From contig NZ_AP024828.1 in NCBI RefSeq assembly GCF_019668465.1, positions 2,790,001-2,854,000 of the forward strand: a stretch of 64,000 nt of DNA, written 5' to 3'. The position numbers were made by a program, and so were the translations under genes. Of this stretch, positions 16,111 to 24,388 are shown piece after piece (position 1 is the stretch's first letter; the number at the start of each line of letters is the position of its first letter). The stretch comes from Mycobacterium senriense (GTDB taxonomy: Bacteria > Actinomycetota > Actinomycetes > Mycobacteriales > Mycobacteriaceae). The notes under the pieces were generated by a model, which was not told where the DNA came from, made no database searches, and was given only the letters and a program-made list of their open reading frames with translations.

Positions 16111-16977
16111 TTACGAGCCCAGGAAGTCAAGGATCGCGGGCGCCGCCTGCACCCAGGTGTCGAACATGTTGAAGTGTTGCACCCGGCCCGCGGCGCGGTC
16201 TTCGGACGCGCGCTCCCAGGCGTCCTCGGGCCAGGGCGGGTCGATGAGCTTTGATCCCTTGATCAGGCAGCTCACCTCCAGCGACGTCCGCTTCGGGTGG
16301 TCCATGTCGTTCTCACCGCCGCGAATGATCAACGTGGGGACCTTGATCCGGTCGAACATCTCGTCCTCGACGCCCGGAATCGTCTGGCCCGGCTTGGAGA
16401 CGAAGGCATTGAGCCAGCGCAGCATCACCTTGAGGAACGCATCCTTATCGAAGTCGAGGAACCGCTGCTTGTTGTTCGGGTTCTCCTCGATGCGCTCGCG
16501 CCATTCGGCCACCTTCACCACGCCGTCCATGCCGGTGCCGCGCACCGCGAGAATGCTGGGAACGATGTAGAAGGAGCCGAGCACGAAGGTGCCGTAGATG
16601 CCGCCGACGATGTTCCACACCACGAGCTTGGTGACCATCTCGGGGTAGAGCATCGTGGTCAGCATGGAATCCCTTGCCCCGCCAGACCCTCCGGCCAGAA
16701 TGCAGCGCTCGAAGCCCAGGCCGGTCACCAGCTTGTGCAGCGTCTCGGCGCGCATGTGTGACTCGCTCTGCCCGTAGAATTGCACATCGGAGGCGCCACA
16801 GTTGGGCCGGTCCCACAGCAGCACCCGGTAGCCACCGTCGGCCAGGGCATCGGCCAGCGGACGCAGGCCGGGGATCTCCTTGCTGAACCGGCCGCCCGGC
16901 GTCAGGGCAATGAGATCGCCAGAGTCACCGAGGATTTCGTAGACGACGTTTCCCCCGTTGATCTCGATAGAAGGCAC
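16111..16977 (-). CDS. Alpha/beta hydrolase (MhpC-like)
   Basis: 288 residues. Typical N-terminal strand pattern, L-T-P-G-G-R-F-S-K-E-I-P-G, then D-R-P-N-C-G-A-S-D and the nucleophile elbow G-G-S-G-G-A near residue 99. D and H of the triad lie in the C-terminal third (R-G-G-E-N-D-M-D-H is a candidate for the acid). It is the last gene of a four-gene operon with a Rieske protein and two amidohydrolases. The set resembles an aromatic or lactone degradation module; the family also includes ring-cleavage hydrolases. Confidence 0.85.
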   Translation of the reverse strand: MPSIEINGGNVVYEILGDSGDLIALTPGGRFSKEIPGLRPLADALADGGYRVLLWDRPNCGASDVQFYGQSESHMRAETLHKLVTGLGFERCILAGGSGGARDSMLTTMLYPEMVTKLVVWNIVGGIYGTFVLGSFYIVPSILAVRGTGMDGVVKVAEWRERIEENPNNKQRFLDFDKDAFLKVMLRWLNAFVSKPGQTIPGVEDEMFDRIKVPTLIIRGGENDMDHPKRTSLEVSCLIKGSKLIDPPWPEDAWERASEDRAAGRVQHFNMFDTWVQAAPAILDFLGS

Positions 16978-16992
16978 CCGATTCTCCTGTAG

Positions 16993-17391
16993 TTAGGCCT
17001 GAACCAAAACGTCATTGCCGACGACGCGCACCGGATAGGTACGGATACTCCATTCGGGCTTGACCGCGGTGGTACCCGTCGCCAGCTCGAAACCCCATTG
17101 GTGCCAAGGACAGTAGATGTATTCCAGGTCGCGCACCATGACGGAGTCACCCGGCGCGGTCTCGTCGACGATCGTGCGTCCCCGGGCTCGTCCCGAACAC
17201 AGCGGCCCGCCTTGGTGCGGGCAGTAGTTCGCGATGGCGTAGAAGGTGCCGTTGACATTGTAGACGCCGACGCCGTGCCGTCCGATCGGTACCAGTTTGT
17301 GTGTGCCCGGCGGGATCTCGTCTACGGTTGCGACTACATGCTCGCGGCCCTGGGCGAGACGTGGCTCGGGCCGCTTGGTTTCCTCCGTCAA
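16993..17391 (-). CDS. Rieske [2Fe-2S] domain protein
   Basis: 132 residues. Ligand pairs C-P-H-Q (near residue 57) and C-P-W-H (near 94) give the C-x-H ... C-x-x-H Rieske site, followed by F-E-L-A-T-G. The protein is only a Rieske domain, so it is a ferredoxin-like carrier rather than a whole dioxygenase; no oxygenase alpha subunit is nearby. The start is a TTG at 17391, 1 bp after the amidohydrolase stop. It may serve an oxygenase encoded elsewhere, or bind one of the enzymes of its operon. Confidence 0.9.
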   Translation of the reverse strand: MTEETKRPEPRLAQGREHVVATVDEIPPGTHKLVPIGRHGVGVYNVNGTFYAIANYCPHQGGPLCSGRARGRTIVDETAPGDSVMVRDLEYIYCPWHQWGFELATGTTAVKPEWSIRTYPVRVVGNDVLVQA

Positions 17392-17392
17392 C

Positions 17393-18538
17393 TCAGAGCA
17401 CCCGGGTCTGACCCTCGAGTACCGGAACGGTCTCGGGCAGGTGATAGGTCGCGATGCCGTTCTTGTACATGACCGCGTCGCGGGCGTGCTTGGGCAGGTG
17501 CTTGACCAACCAGCGCGGGTCGTCGAACGTCCAGTGCGGGTAGTCCGAGGAGAACAGCAGGATCTTCTCGCACTCCATCCATTCCAGCGCGCGGGTCAGT
17601 TCGGTCTTGTCCTCCGGATAGTCCAGCGGCTGGGTGGTGAACTTGATGTGGTCCTTGACGTACTCGCTTGGCTTGCGCTTGATGTCGAGCCACGACTTGC
17701 GTGCGTCGTAGATCGCGTCCATGCGCCACATCAGCGGCAGGATCCAGCTGAATGCGTGCTCGACGAAGACGATCCGCAGCGTCGGGAACCGGTCGAAGAC
17801 ACCGTCGAAGATCAGGCTCATCACCTGGTTGGCCGCCAGCAGGGAGTAGGTCACCATGAAGTCGTGGTTGTAGCTGGGGAACCCGACCGGCGGGATCGGC
17901 AGCTCATCGAACTGGCTGCGTGACAGGTGGCAGCTCACGGTGATGTCGTGCTTGGTGGCGGCCGCCCAGATCGGGTCGTACTTCGGGTGGCCCCAGGACG
18001 GCCGCGGCTCGGCCTTGATCAGAATCTGTGCCATGAAGGGGTGTCCGGCCCAGCGTTCGATCTCGCGCACCGACTCTTCCGACTCCTCGATCGCGATACA
18101 GATCGACCCGCGCCACCGTTCGTGCCAGTTGTTGTGGCTGTCCAGCCAGTGATTGGCCTGCCAGTCGTTCAGCGCGGCCGACATCGCATGCTGTGCTTCG
18201 GGAATGCGTGCCGGGTAGGCCGCGGGTTCCAGGATAGCGATGTCGGAGCCGGCCTCCATGATCAGCTGACGGAACGCCAAATCCGGGTCGCTGCACGGGA
18301 ACTCGCCGTTGGCGGGGAAGGAGTCCACGCGCATGGCGTAGGAGTGTGCGTAGTCCGGGGCGTCGTAGTAGATCTGCTCGCCAACGGAGCGAGTGAGGAA
18401 GTACTTGCTGCGCCACGGCTCGGGGATGTACGGGAGTAGCTCTCCGCGCTTGGGCGCCGGGTGAACATCCGAGTCGACGCAGCGGACGGCTATGCGCTCG
18501 GTAGCGGGAACCCGCTCCTGCGAATGGGTCAACGTCAT
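17393..18538 (-). CDS. Amidohydrolase family 2 protein
   Basis: 381 residues from the ATG at 18538; the longer frame runs into the upstream gene. Metal-site residues of the TIM-barrel amidohydrolase-2 family are visible: D-S-D-V-H near residue 23, a central S-C-H, and S-S-D-Y-P-H-W near 345. The family includes decarboxylases (ACMSD-like) and hydratases of ring-cleavage products. It is a paralogue of the next gene upstream (18568). The normal metal-binding D-x-H is D-V-H here. Confidence 0.87.
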   Translation of the reverse strand: MTLTHSQERVPATERIAVRCVDSDVHPAPKRGELLPYIPEPWRSKYFLTRSVGEQIYYDAPDYAHSYAMRVDSFPANGEFPCSDPDLAFRQLIMEAGSDIAILEPAAYPARIPEAQHAMSAALNDWQANHWLDSHNNWHERWRGSICIAIEESEESVREIERWAGHPFMAQILIKAEPRPSWGHPKYDPIWAAATKHDITVSCHLSRSQFDELPIPPVGFPSYNHDFMVTYSLLAANQVMSLIFDGVFDRFPTLRIVFVEHAFSWILPLMWRMDAIYDARKSWLDIKRKPSEYVKDHIKFTTQPLDYPEDKTELTRALEWMECEKILLFSSDYPHWTFDDPRWLVKHLPKHARDAVMYKNGIATYHLPETVPVLEGQTRVL

Positions 18539-18567
18539 CTGGCTCTCCTCAGTCCGTCGCGATACTT

Positions 18568-19668
18568 CTACTCTGCGCCCACCCCGGCGGGAATGTCTAT
18601 GCCGTAGAGCTGCGCCGCGTTGCGCCAGCACAGCTTCTCGCGCTGCTCGGCGGACAACGCGCTGGGCAACTTCGTGACATCACCGCACTGCCAGTGTGGA
18701 TAGCTCGAGCCGAACATCACCATGTCGTCTTTACCGGTGAAGCCGAACCATTCGCCGGCGAACTCGACGTCGCCGGGCCCGTCGAGACTGCCCTGAACGA
18801 AATACACGTGACCGGGCAGATAGTCGCTGGGAATTCGCGGAGCCCATGGTGTCTGCTCCAGGTGCGGTCGGCCGAAGGTGTCCATCCGCCAGATGAACGG
18901 CGTGATGAAGTCGGCGGCGCCATCGCCCCATACGAACTTGAGGCCGTCGAATCGCTCGAATACTCCCTCGGCGATCATGTTCATCTGGTGATACAGGTAG
19001 TTCAGCGCCATGAAGCTGACGTACTGCTCGTAGGTACGGGTGTTCCCGTTCGGCGTCGGCGGAAACGCGATGCCCGACCCGACTTCGATGTGCGCGGCGA
19101 CGGGAAGCCCGGCGTCGACGGCGGCCTCCCAGATCGGCCAGAACTGCGGTTTTCCGTAGAGATCGCGGGACTGCAGCGGCACGCCGATCTGGACCACCCG
19201 CGGATGCGCGCGCCATCTCTCGATCTCGCGCAGCGCGCCCGGGATGTCGTCGGGGTTGACCCGGATGGTGCCGCGGAACCGCTCGCCGAATTGGCTGGAC
19301 TCCAGCCAATTCGACACCATCATCTCGTTGTGCGCGGCGTGCAGCGCGCTGCCCAGGTGCCGGTCCGGCATGATGCCGCGCGCCATCGGGTGCAGGACCG
19401 CAACATCGACGCCGCGCTTCGAAAAAAGTTCATTGGCAACGAAATCCGGGTCGGAACCGGGGTATTGGCGGTCGGGGCCCTCGGTGTTGGGCGCGTACTC
19501 ACCGCCGGGGGCGCCGTACCAGTCCATCTCGTAATCCGGAAAGCCGCGGCTCTTGAACGGCTCACGCAAAGTCTTTCGCAGCGCTTTGTTGGACGGGAAG
19601 AAGATGTGCACGCTCGCGTCGATCAACGGCGTGCTGGTTCCATCAGCGTGTGTGATCACGAGCGCCAC
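18568..19668 (-). CDS. Amidohydrolase family 2 protein
   Basis: 366 residues, GTG start. D-A-S-V-H-I-F-F-P at the N-terminus, A-A-H-I-E-V near 190, and F-G-S-S-Y-P-H-W near 340 are the barrel metal and active-site segments; the usual late Asp of S-D-Y-P-H is replaced by Ser (S-S-Y-P-H), which may mean altered metal use. First gene of the operon 19668-16111. Its promoter region holds the recurring operator at 19835. Confidence 0.87.
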   Translation of the reverse strand: MALVITHADGTSTPLIDASVHIFFPSNKALRKTLREPFKSRGFPDYEMDWYGAPGGEYAPNTEGPDRQYPGSDPDFVANELFSKRGVDVAVLHPMARGIMPDRHLGSALHAAHNEMMVSNWLESSQFGERFRGTIRVNPDDIPGALREIERWRAHPRVVQIGVPLQSRDLYGKPQFWPIWEAAVDAGLPVAAHIEVGSGIAFPPTPNGNTRTYEQYVSFMALNYLYHQMNMIAEGVFERFDGLKFVWGDGAADFITPFIWRMDTFGRPHLEQTPWAPRIPSDYLPGHVYFVQGSLDGPGDVEFAGEWFGFTGKDDMVMFGSSYPHWQCGDVTKLPSALSAEQREKLCWRNAAQLYGIDIPAGVGAE

Positions 19669-19834
19669 CCTTCGGCTCCGGCGGCCGCGGCCAGCCGTGC
19701 GAGGTCATATGATAGCCAATCTAACATTTTCCTCGGCGGTCCATCAACGGGTTTCCGGTAAGCATTTCGTTTAATCATAATCCCTGGTAGCGGGCATTTT
19801 GCGATCCTATGAGCAAGTCGGGTTCTTCTTTCCG

Positions 19835-19849
19835 GATAATACCATTCTC
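19835..19849. promoter_or_regulatory. GAGAAT-N3-ATTCTC-type site before amidohydrolase operon
   Basis: GATAAT-ACC-ATTCTC, 11 of 12 arm positions. It lies 167 bp upstream of the start at 19668 in a gene-free stretch, between that start and the end of the dehydrogenase gene at 19909. Confidence 0.5.
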
Positions 19850-19908
19850 CAAGCCGCGAAACGATGCGATCCGGGCCGTTCGTCACCGCGACGGCCGGCC
19901 TCCGAGGG

Positions 19909-20805
19909 CTACTCCGAAGACCCGCCCACCGTGACGCCGGCGGCCCGCTCGAACGGTTTGATCACCGTCGTGAAATCGGAGTCGGGCCCTTTTTCGGCGC
20001 GGGCGAGCGCCTCCCACAGCCGGCCGACAGTCTCGGCAACCTCGGCGGGCACACCAAGCGCTCTGGCTTCATCGAGATAAAGGCGCACATCTTTGAGCAT
20101 CAGCCCGGTGGCAAAGCCGTAGTCGAAGGTGCGCGGCAGGATCGCGCGGGGGAACTTGTCGCGGCTCGCGCTCGTCGCACCCGATCCCGCATTCAGCACC
20201 TCGATCATCACGCCGGGATTTAGGCCGGCTTTGACGCCCATCACGACGACTTCCGCGGTCGCGGTCAGCACATTTGCCGCCAAAATGTTGTTCGCCAGCT
20301 TCATCGTCTGCGCCGAGCCGGGCTTGTCGCCGACATACACCGGCCGGCCCAGTGCTTCGAGCGCGGTTCGCACGGCGTCGAATTCGTGGCGCGGGCCGGA
20401 CACCATCAGCGCAAGAGTGCCGTTCTCGGCCCCGCCGAGGCCGCCGCTGACCGGGCTGTCCATCGCCACGATATTGCGCTGGGCCAGCAGGCCGTGGATC
20501 TGCATCGCCATTTGGCTACCGACAGTGGACAAGTCGACGTAGCGCTTCACCCGTGCACCTTCGATTACTCCCGCCGGACCGGTGGCCACCTCGAGTGACG
20601 CGCCCGGTGTGGGCAGGCTGGCCAGCACCGTGTCGGCGCGATCTGCGACCTCTTTGGGCGATGACGCCGAGCGTGCTCCCAGGGCGACGACGCGCTCGAG
20701 GGCCTCGCCGCGCGTGTCGAAGGCGACGACATCATGTTTTTCACCAATGAGGCGACATGCCATGGGAAAGCCCATGTTTCCCAGCCCGATGAACCCGACG
20801 TCCAC
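19909..20805 (-). CDS. NAD(P)-binding dehydrogenase, 3-hydroxyisobutyrate dehydrogenase family
   Basis: 298 residues. Rossmann motif G-F-I-G-L-G-N-M-G, D-S-P-V-S-G-G, catalytic Lys in G-S-A-Q-T-M-K-L-A-N-N. This is the most canonical of the three family members in the window and probably oxidises a beta-hydroxyacid with NAD(P). It lies 8 bp after the CMD-family gene in a two-gene operon. The three copies are clearly diverged from one another, so they are not recent duplicates. Confidence 0.9.
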   Translation of the reverse strand: MDVGFIGLGNMGFPMACRLIGEKHDVVAFDTRGEALERVVALGARSASSPKEVADRADTVLASLPTPGASLEVATGPAGVIEGARVKRYVDLSTVGSQMAMQIHGLLAQRNIVAMDSPVSGGLGGAENGTLALMVSGPRHEFDAVRTALEALGRPVYVGDKPGSAQTMKLANNILAANVLTATAEVVVMGVKAGLNPGVMIEVLNAGSGATSASRDKFPRAILPRTFDYGFATGLMLKDVRLYLDEARALGVPAEVAETVGRLWEALARAEKGPDSDFTTVIKPFERAAGVTVGGSSE

Positions 20806-20813
20806 GCTGCGCC

Positions 20814-21194
20814 CTAGCCCCGGTCCAATTCGGCGAACGCCTCGTTTGCGATGCGAAAGCTGTCGACGGCGGCCGGCACACCGGCGTAGATGGCCACCTG
20901 CAGGAAGACCTCGCGGATTTCCTCACGGGTGACACCGTTGGTCAGCGCCGCCTTGACGTGGGTGCGTAATTCGTTGGGCCGGTTGAGCGCTGAGATCATC
21001 GCCAGGTTGAGCATGCTGCGGGTTTTTCGCGGTAGTTCCTCGCGGCCCCACACGGCGCCCCAGCAGTATTCGGTGACGAGGTCTTGCAGGGGTCCGGTGA
21101 AGTCGTCCGCGTTGGCCAATGCGCGGCTGACGTACTCCTCGCCCAGCACCTCGGAGCGGATTTGCAGCCCCCGCTGGTAGGTTTCGCGATCCAA
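20814..21194 (-). CDS. Carboxymuconolactone decarboxylase family protein
   Basis: 126 residues, the full length of a single CMD domain. It has the PcaC-like pattern: R-G-L-Q-I-R-S-E-V-L-G near the N-terminus, D-L-V-T-E-Y-C-W-G, then L-R-T-H-V-K-A-A-L-T-N-G-V-T-R-E-E-I and Q-V-A-I-Y-A-G-V-P-A-A. It lacks the C-x-x-C-H peroxidase motif of AhpD-like members, so it is of the decarboxylase type. It precedes a dehydrogenase in the same operon. Likely role: a decarboxylation or isomerisation step; substrate unknown. Confidence 0.9.
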   Translation of the reverse strand: MDRETYQRGLQIRSEVLGEEYVSRALANADDFTGPLQDLVTEYCWGAVWGREELPRKTRSMLNLAMISALNRPNELRTHVKAALTNGVTREEIREVFLQVAIYAGVPAAVDSFRIANEAFAELDRG

Positions 21195-21455
21195 TGTTTT
21201 CCCCTTCAGTTCGGGGCAGCGGCCGCGATGTTGTCGTAGGTGCGCGCTGCCGAGGTTCCGATTGCCTGAGCGCAGTCTTGCATCATCGCCGCTCCGCGGC
21301 GTCTACAGTCGAGTTTCAGATGGGTCTGCCCGCTTGTGTCATCGTTCCGTCGGCGAGAATGCTGAAATGTAGCCGACGCCCAATCACCCTGCAGAGCTTG
21401 GGAATACGAGCTCACGGCGCGGGCCGGCGGCACCCCTAGACGTTGAGGAGAAGCA

Positions 21456-22127
21456 GTGAGCGGAGCGAGCGCGGACATCTGGGAAGTGATGTCGACGGCC
21501 CGAACGATCCGGCGCTTTACCGACGAACCGGTGGACGATGCAACTCTGGCGCGCTGCCTCGAGGCGGCCAGGTGGGCCCCCTCGGGTGCGAACGCGCAGG
21601 GCTGGCGTTTCGTGGTGTTGCGCTCGCCTGAGCAGCGGGCCGTGGTGGCCAAGGCCGCGGCCCACGCGCTGGAAGTGATCGAGCCGGTCTACGGCATGAG
21701 CCGGCCTGCCGTCGACGACACCAGCCGCCGCGCCCGTACCTACCGTGCGACGTATGAATTGCACGACCGGGCCGGTGAATTCACCTCGGTGCTGTTCGCC
21801 CAGGCGCACTACCCGACCGCGTCGGAGCTCCTGCTGGGCGGCTCGATCTTTCCCGCAATGCAGAACTTCCTGCTGGCGGCGCGCGCCCAGGGACTCGGCG
21901 CCTGTCTGACCAGCTGGGCCTCGTATGGCGGTGAACAGCTGCTGAGGGAAGCCGTCGGCATACCGGAGGGCTGGATGGTCGCGGGCCACATCGTGGTCGG
22001 GTGGCCGAAGGGCAATCACGGGCCGCTGCGCCGTCGCCCGCTTGCCGAGTTCGTGAACCTCGACCGTTGGGACAACGCCGCCGATGGCCTCGTCGAGGGT
22101 GCGCTCGGCGGGGATGGCCCGCATTGA
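21456..22127 (+). CDS. Nitroreductase family protein
   Basis: 223 residues from a GTG preceded by GAGGAGAAG. FMN-binding pattern R-T-I-R-R-F-T-D-E-P and A-A-R-W-A-P-S-G-A-N-A-Q near the N-terminus, and G-L-G-A-C-L-T-S-W near 150. Family members reduce nitro groups, quinones or enoates with NAD(P)H. The 261 bp before it, shared with the divergent CMD operon, hold only a single GAGAAT half-site (21354). The acyl-CoA dehydrogenase pair follows in the same direction after an operator, so it is probably a separate unit. Confidence 0.9.
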   Translation: MSGASADIWEVMSTARTIRRFTDEPVDDATLARCLEAARWAPSGANAQGWRFVVLRSPEQRAVVAKAAAHALEVIEPVYGMSRPAVDDTSRRARTYRATYELHDRAGEFTSVLFAQAHYPTASELLLGGSIFPAMQNFLLAARAQGLGACLTSWASYGGEQLLREAVGIPEGWMVAGHIVVGWPKGNHGPLRRRPLAEFVNLDRWDNAADGLVEGALGGDGPH

Positions 22128-22167
22128 TAACCCGTGCCCGGAATCCGAGATTACTACTTCCGCAACC

Positions 22168-22182
22168 GAGAATGTTATTCTC
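22168..22182. promoter_or_regulatory. Perfect GAGAAT-N3-ATTCTC operator
   Basis: GAGAAT-GTT-ATTCTC, both arms perfect. It ends 30 bp before the start of the acyl-CoA dehydrogenase gene at 22213, the place expected for a repressor site over the promoter. Confidence 0.65.
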
Positions 22183-22212
22183 GCCTGACAGTCACGACGA
22201 GAGGCGGCGCGG

Positions 22213-23211
22213 ATGCTGTTGGAGTTCGATGCTGATCAGCGACTGTGGCAGGACACCGTGCGCGACGCCGTCGCGAAGCAGTGCCCGCCGTCGCTGGTGC
22301 GCAGCGTGGCCGAAGGGGGCGTCGACCCGAGCCCGCTGTGGAAATCGTATGTAGACCAGGGCTGGACCGAGCTCAGCGATGCGGACAGCGCCGTCGAGCT
22401 GGCCATCGTGCTCGAGGAGCTCGGCCGCGCCACCGACCCCACCCCGTTCCTGGCGACGATGAGCCAGTTCGCCCCGCTGGCCGGCGACCGGTTCGACCCG
22501 CACCAATCGGGCACCGCGGTCTACGGCGGGATCGCGGCGCACCGCGACGCCGAGGGTTGGGTGCTGGACGGCACGGCCCGCCATGTGCTCGACGGCGATC
22601 GCGCGGATCGGCTGGCCGTGGTGACCGATGCGGGCGTGTTCCTCGTCGAGTCCAGTCAGGTGTCGGCCCGGCGCGCGGCGGTGTTCGACCCGGTGCTGCA
22701 CGTCGCCGACCTGTCGTTCGCGGACGTTCGGGTACCCGACAGCGAGCGGCTTACGGTCAACGCCGAGCGCGCCCATCATTCCGCGCTGACCGGCATGGCC
22801 ATCACGATGGTCGGCGCCTGCCAACGCATCCTCGACCTGGTGCTCGAGCACGTCAAAAGCCGTCAGCAATTCGGCGTCGCGATCGGTTCCTTCCAGGCCG
22901 TCCAGCACAAGGCCGCCGACATGCACGTCGCGGTGGAACGAGCCCGCGCCCTTGCATACTTCGCCGCGCTGACGATCGCGGCCGACGATCCCCGCCGCCG
23001 GCTGGCCGCCGCGATGGCCAAGGCATCGGCAGGGGAATGCCAGTCGCTGGTATTCCGGCACGGCCTACAGCTGCATGGCGCAATGGGATTCACGTGGGAG
23101 AATGACCTGCAGTTCGCGCTGAAACGAGCAAAAGCGGGTGAGCTGATACTCGGCGGCGCGGCGGAGCACCGGGCGCGGATCGCGGAGGAATACCGTGCAG
23201 CTGACTTTTGA
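22213..23211 (+). CDS. Acyl-CoA dehydrogenase, short subunit
   Basis: 332 residues. It keeps the FAD-contact segment R-Q-Q-F-G-V-A-I-G-S-F-Q-A-V-Q-H and the late L-H-G-A-M-G-F-T-W-E, but the middle domain is short and lacks the usual S-E-P-x-x-G-S-D motif. It overlaps the next gene by 17 bp. This is the layout of the alpha2beta2 acyl-CoA dehydrogenases of mycobacterial steroid side-chain degradation, where neither subunit works alone. The start ATG follows GAGG. Confidence 0.92.
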   Translation: MLLEFDADQRLWQDTVRDAVAKQCPPSLVRSVAEGGVDPSPLWKSYVDQGWTELSDADSAVELAIVLEELGRATDPTPFLATMSQFAPLAGDRFDPHQSGTAVYGGIAAHRDAEGWVLDGTARHVLDGDRADRLAVVTDAGVFLVESSQVSARRAAVFDPVLHVADLSFADVRVPDSERLTVNAERAHHSALTGMAITMVGACQRILDLVLEHVKSRQQFGVAIGSFQAVQHKAADMHVAVERARALAYFAALTIAADDPRRRLAAAMAKASAGECQSLVFRHGLQLHGAMGFTWENDLQFALKRAKAGELILGGAAEHRARIAEEYRAADF

Positions 23212-24370
23212 TTCCGACGTCGAGGAGTTCCGTGCCGAGTTCTCGGCGTTCCTCGACGAAAACTTGCCCCCCGCAAGCGGAACGCTCGAGCGGCCCCGGT
23301 CGGTCTCGCACATGCCGCAGTGGGCGCGCGACTGGCAGCGGTTGTTGTTCGACAACGGCTGGCTACTACCCAGCCAGCCACCGGAATTCGGGGGCCGCAA
23401 CGCGACGGTCATTCAGCAGTTCGTCTACCTCGAGGAACTCAGCCGCCGCCGGATTTACCACAGCTTCAACCCGCAGGGCGTGAACATCGTTGGGGCGTCG
23501 CTGTTGTCGTTCGGCAGCGACGAACAGAAGCGGCGCTGGGCGGTGCCGATCCTGCGGGCGGAGATCACCGCGTCACTCGGGATGAGCGAACCCAGCGCGG
23601 GCTCGGATCTGGCGTCGCTGCGGACCCGTGCGGTGCGCGACGGCGATCACTTCGTCGTCAACGGCCAGAAGGTGTGGACCTCGGGTGCCCACGACGCCGA
23701 CGTCTTGTTGACGTTCGTCCGTACCAATCCAGATGCGCCGAAGCACAAGGGAATCAGCGCGCTCATCATCCCCACCGATACCCCGGGTCTGGTGCGCCGG
23801 CCGTTCCCGTCGATCTGCGGTGTCGACGATCTGGATTTCAACGAGGTCTTCTTCACCGACGTGCGGGTGCCGGCCGAGAACCTGGTCGGCGAGCTCGACC
23901 AGGGTTGGCGGGTGGCCAACGGATCGCTGGGGCATGAACGCACCATGATGTGGCTGGGTTTCGCCGATCGCCTCGAGAACATGATCGACGACTTCCATCC
24001 CAGCACCGAGGTCGAGCGAGACCAATACGCGAGCACGATCATGGACAAGCAGGCGCTGCGCCTGCTGGGTTCGGCGGCCCTGGCCCGCGCCGCGCGCGGC
24101 GAGGATGACGTGGCCGCGATCTCGGTGCTCAAGCTGCTCGGCTCCGAAGCGGAGTTGCGTGGCATGGAACTGGCCTTGACGTCCGCGGGATCCGAGGGGC
24201 TCGTGCACCCCGGGCTCACGGGGCCGTATGCGCACATGAACCTCGACCACTACTTCGCCAGCTGGTTCGAGCGTTACGCCCGCAGCTTCTCGGGGACCAT
24301 CGCCGGCGGTACCTCCGAGATCCAGCGCAACATCATCGCCCAGCGGGTGCTCGGCCTGCCGCGCGGCTAG
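23195..24370 (+). CDS. Acyl-CoA dehydrogenase, long subunit
   Basis: 391 residues from a GTG inside the end of the preceding gene. G-M-S-E-P-S-A-G-S-D-L and V-V-N-G-Q-K-V-W-T-S-G-A in the middle domain, and I-A-G-G-T-S-E-I-Q-R-N-I-I-A-Q-R-V-L-G-L-P at the end. The Glu of the usual Y-E-G-T motif is absent (F-S-G-T), so the catalytic base must be elsewhere or on the partner chain. It is a close paralogue of the gene at 12795. With 22213 it likely makes one enzyme for a bulky acyl-CoA. Confidence 0.93.
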   Translation: MQLTFDSDVEEFRAEFSAFLDENLPPASGTLERPRSVSHMPQWARDWQRLLFDNGWLLPSQPPEFGGRNATVIQQFVYLEELSRRRIYHSFNPQGVNIVGASLLSFGSDEQKRRWAVPILRAEITASLGMSEPSAGSDLASLRTRAVRDGDHFVVNGQKVWTSGAHDADVLLTFVRTNPDAPKHKGISALIIPTDTPGLVRRPFPSICGVDDLDFNEVFFTDVRVPAENLVGELDQGWRVANGSLGHERTMMWLGFADRLENMIDDFHPSTEVERDQYASTIMDKQALRLLGSAALARAARGEDDVAAISVLKLLGSEAELRGMELALTSAGSEGLVHPGLTGPYAHMNLDHYFASWFERYARSFSGTIAGGTSEIQRNIIAQRVLGLPRG

Positions 24371-24388
24371 CGCGGTCACAGCGCTAGC
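24366..24388. terminator. Hairpin between convergent genes
   Basis: GCTAGCGC (24366-24373) and GCGCTAGC (24381-24388) are a perfect 8-bp stem with a 7-base loop, covering the 3' ends of both convergent genes. Likely a two-way terminator, without a U-tract. Confidence 0.55.

Noticed and set aside
21354..21368. GAGAAT half-site before the nitroreductase
   Set aside because: The other half (GAAATG) has no match, so it is not counted as an operator.
21206..21652. 148-codon minus-strand frame in the nitroreductase upstream gap
   Set aside because: Mostly antisense to the nitroreductase; the part in the gap has no start with a ribosome binding site or known motif.
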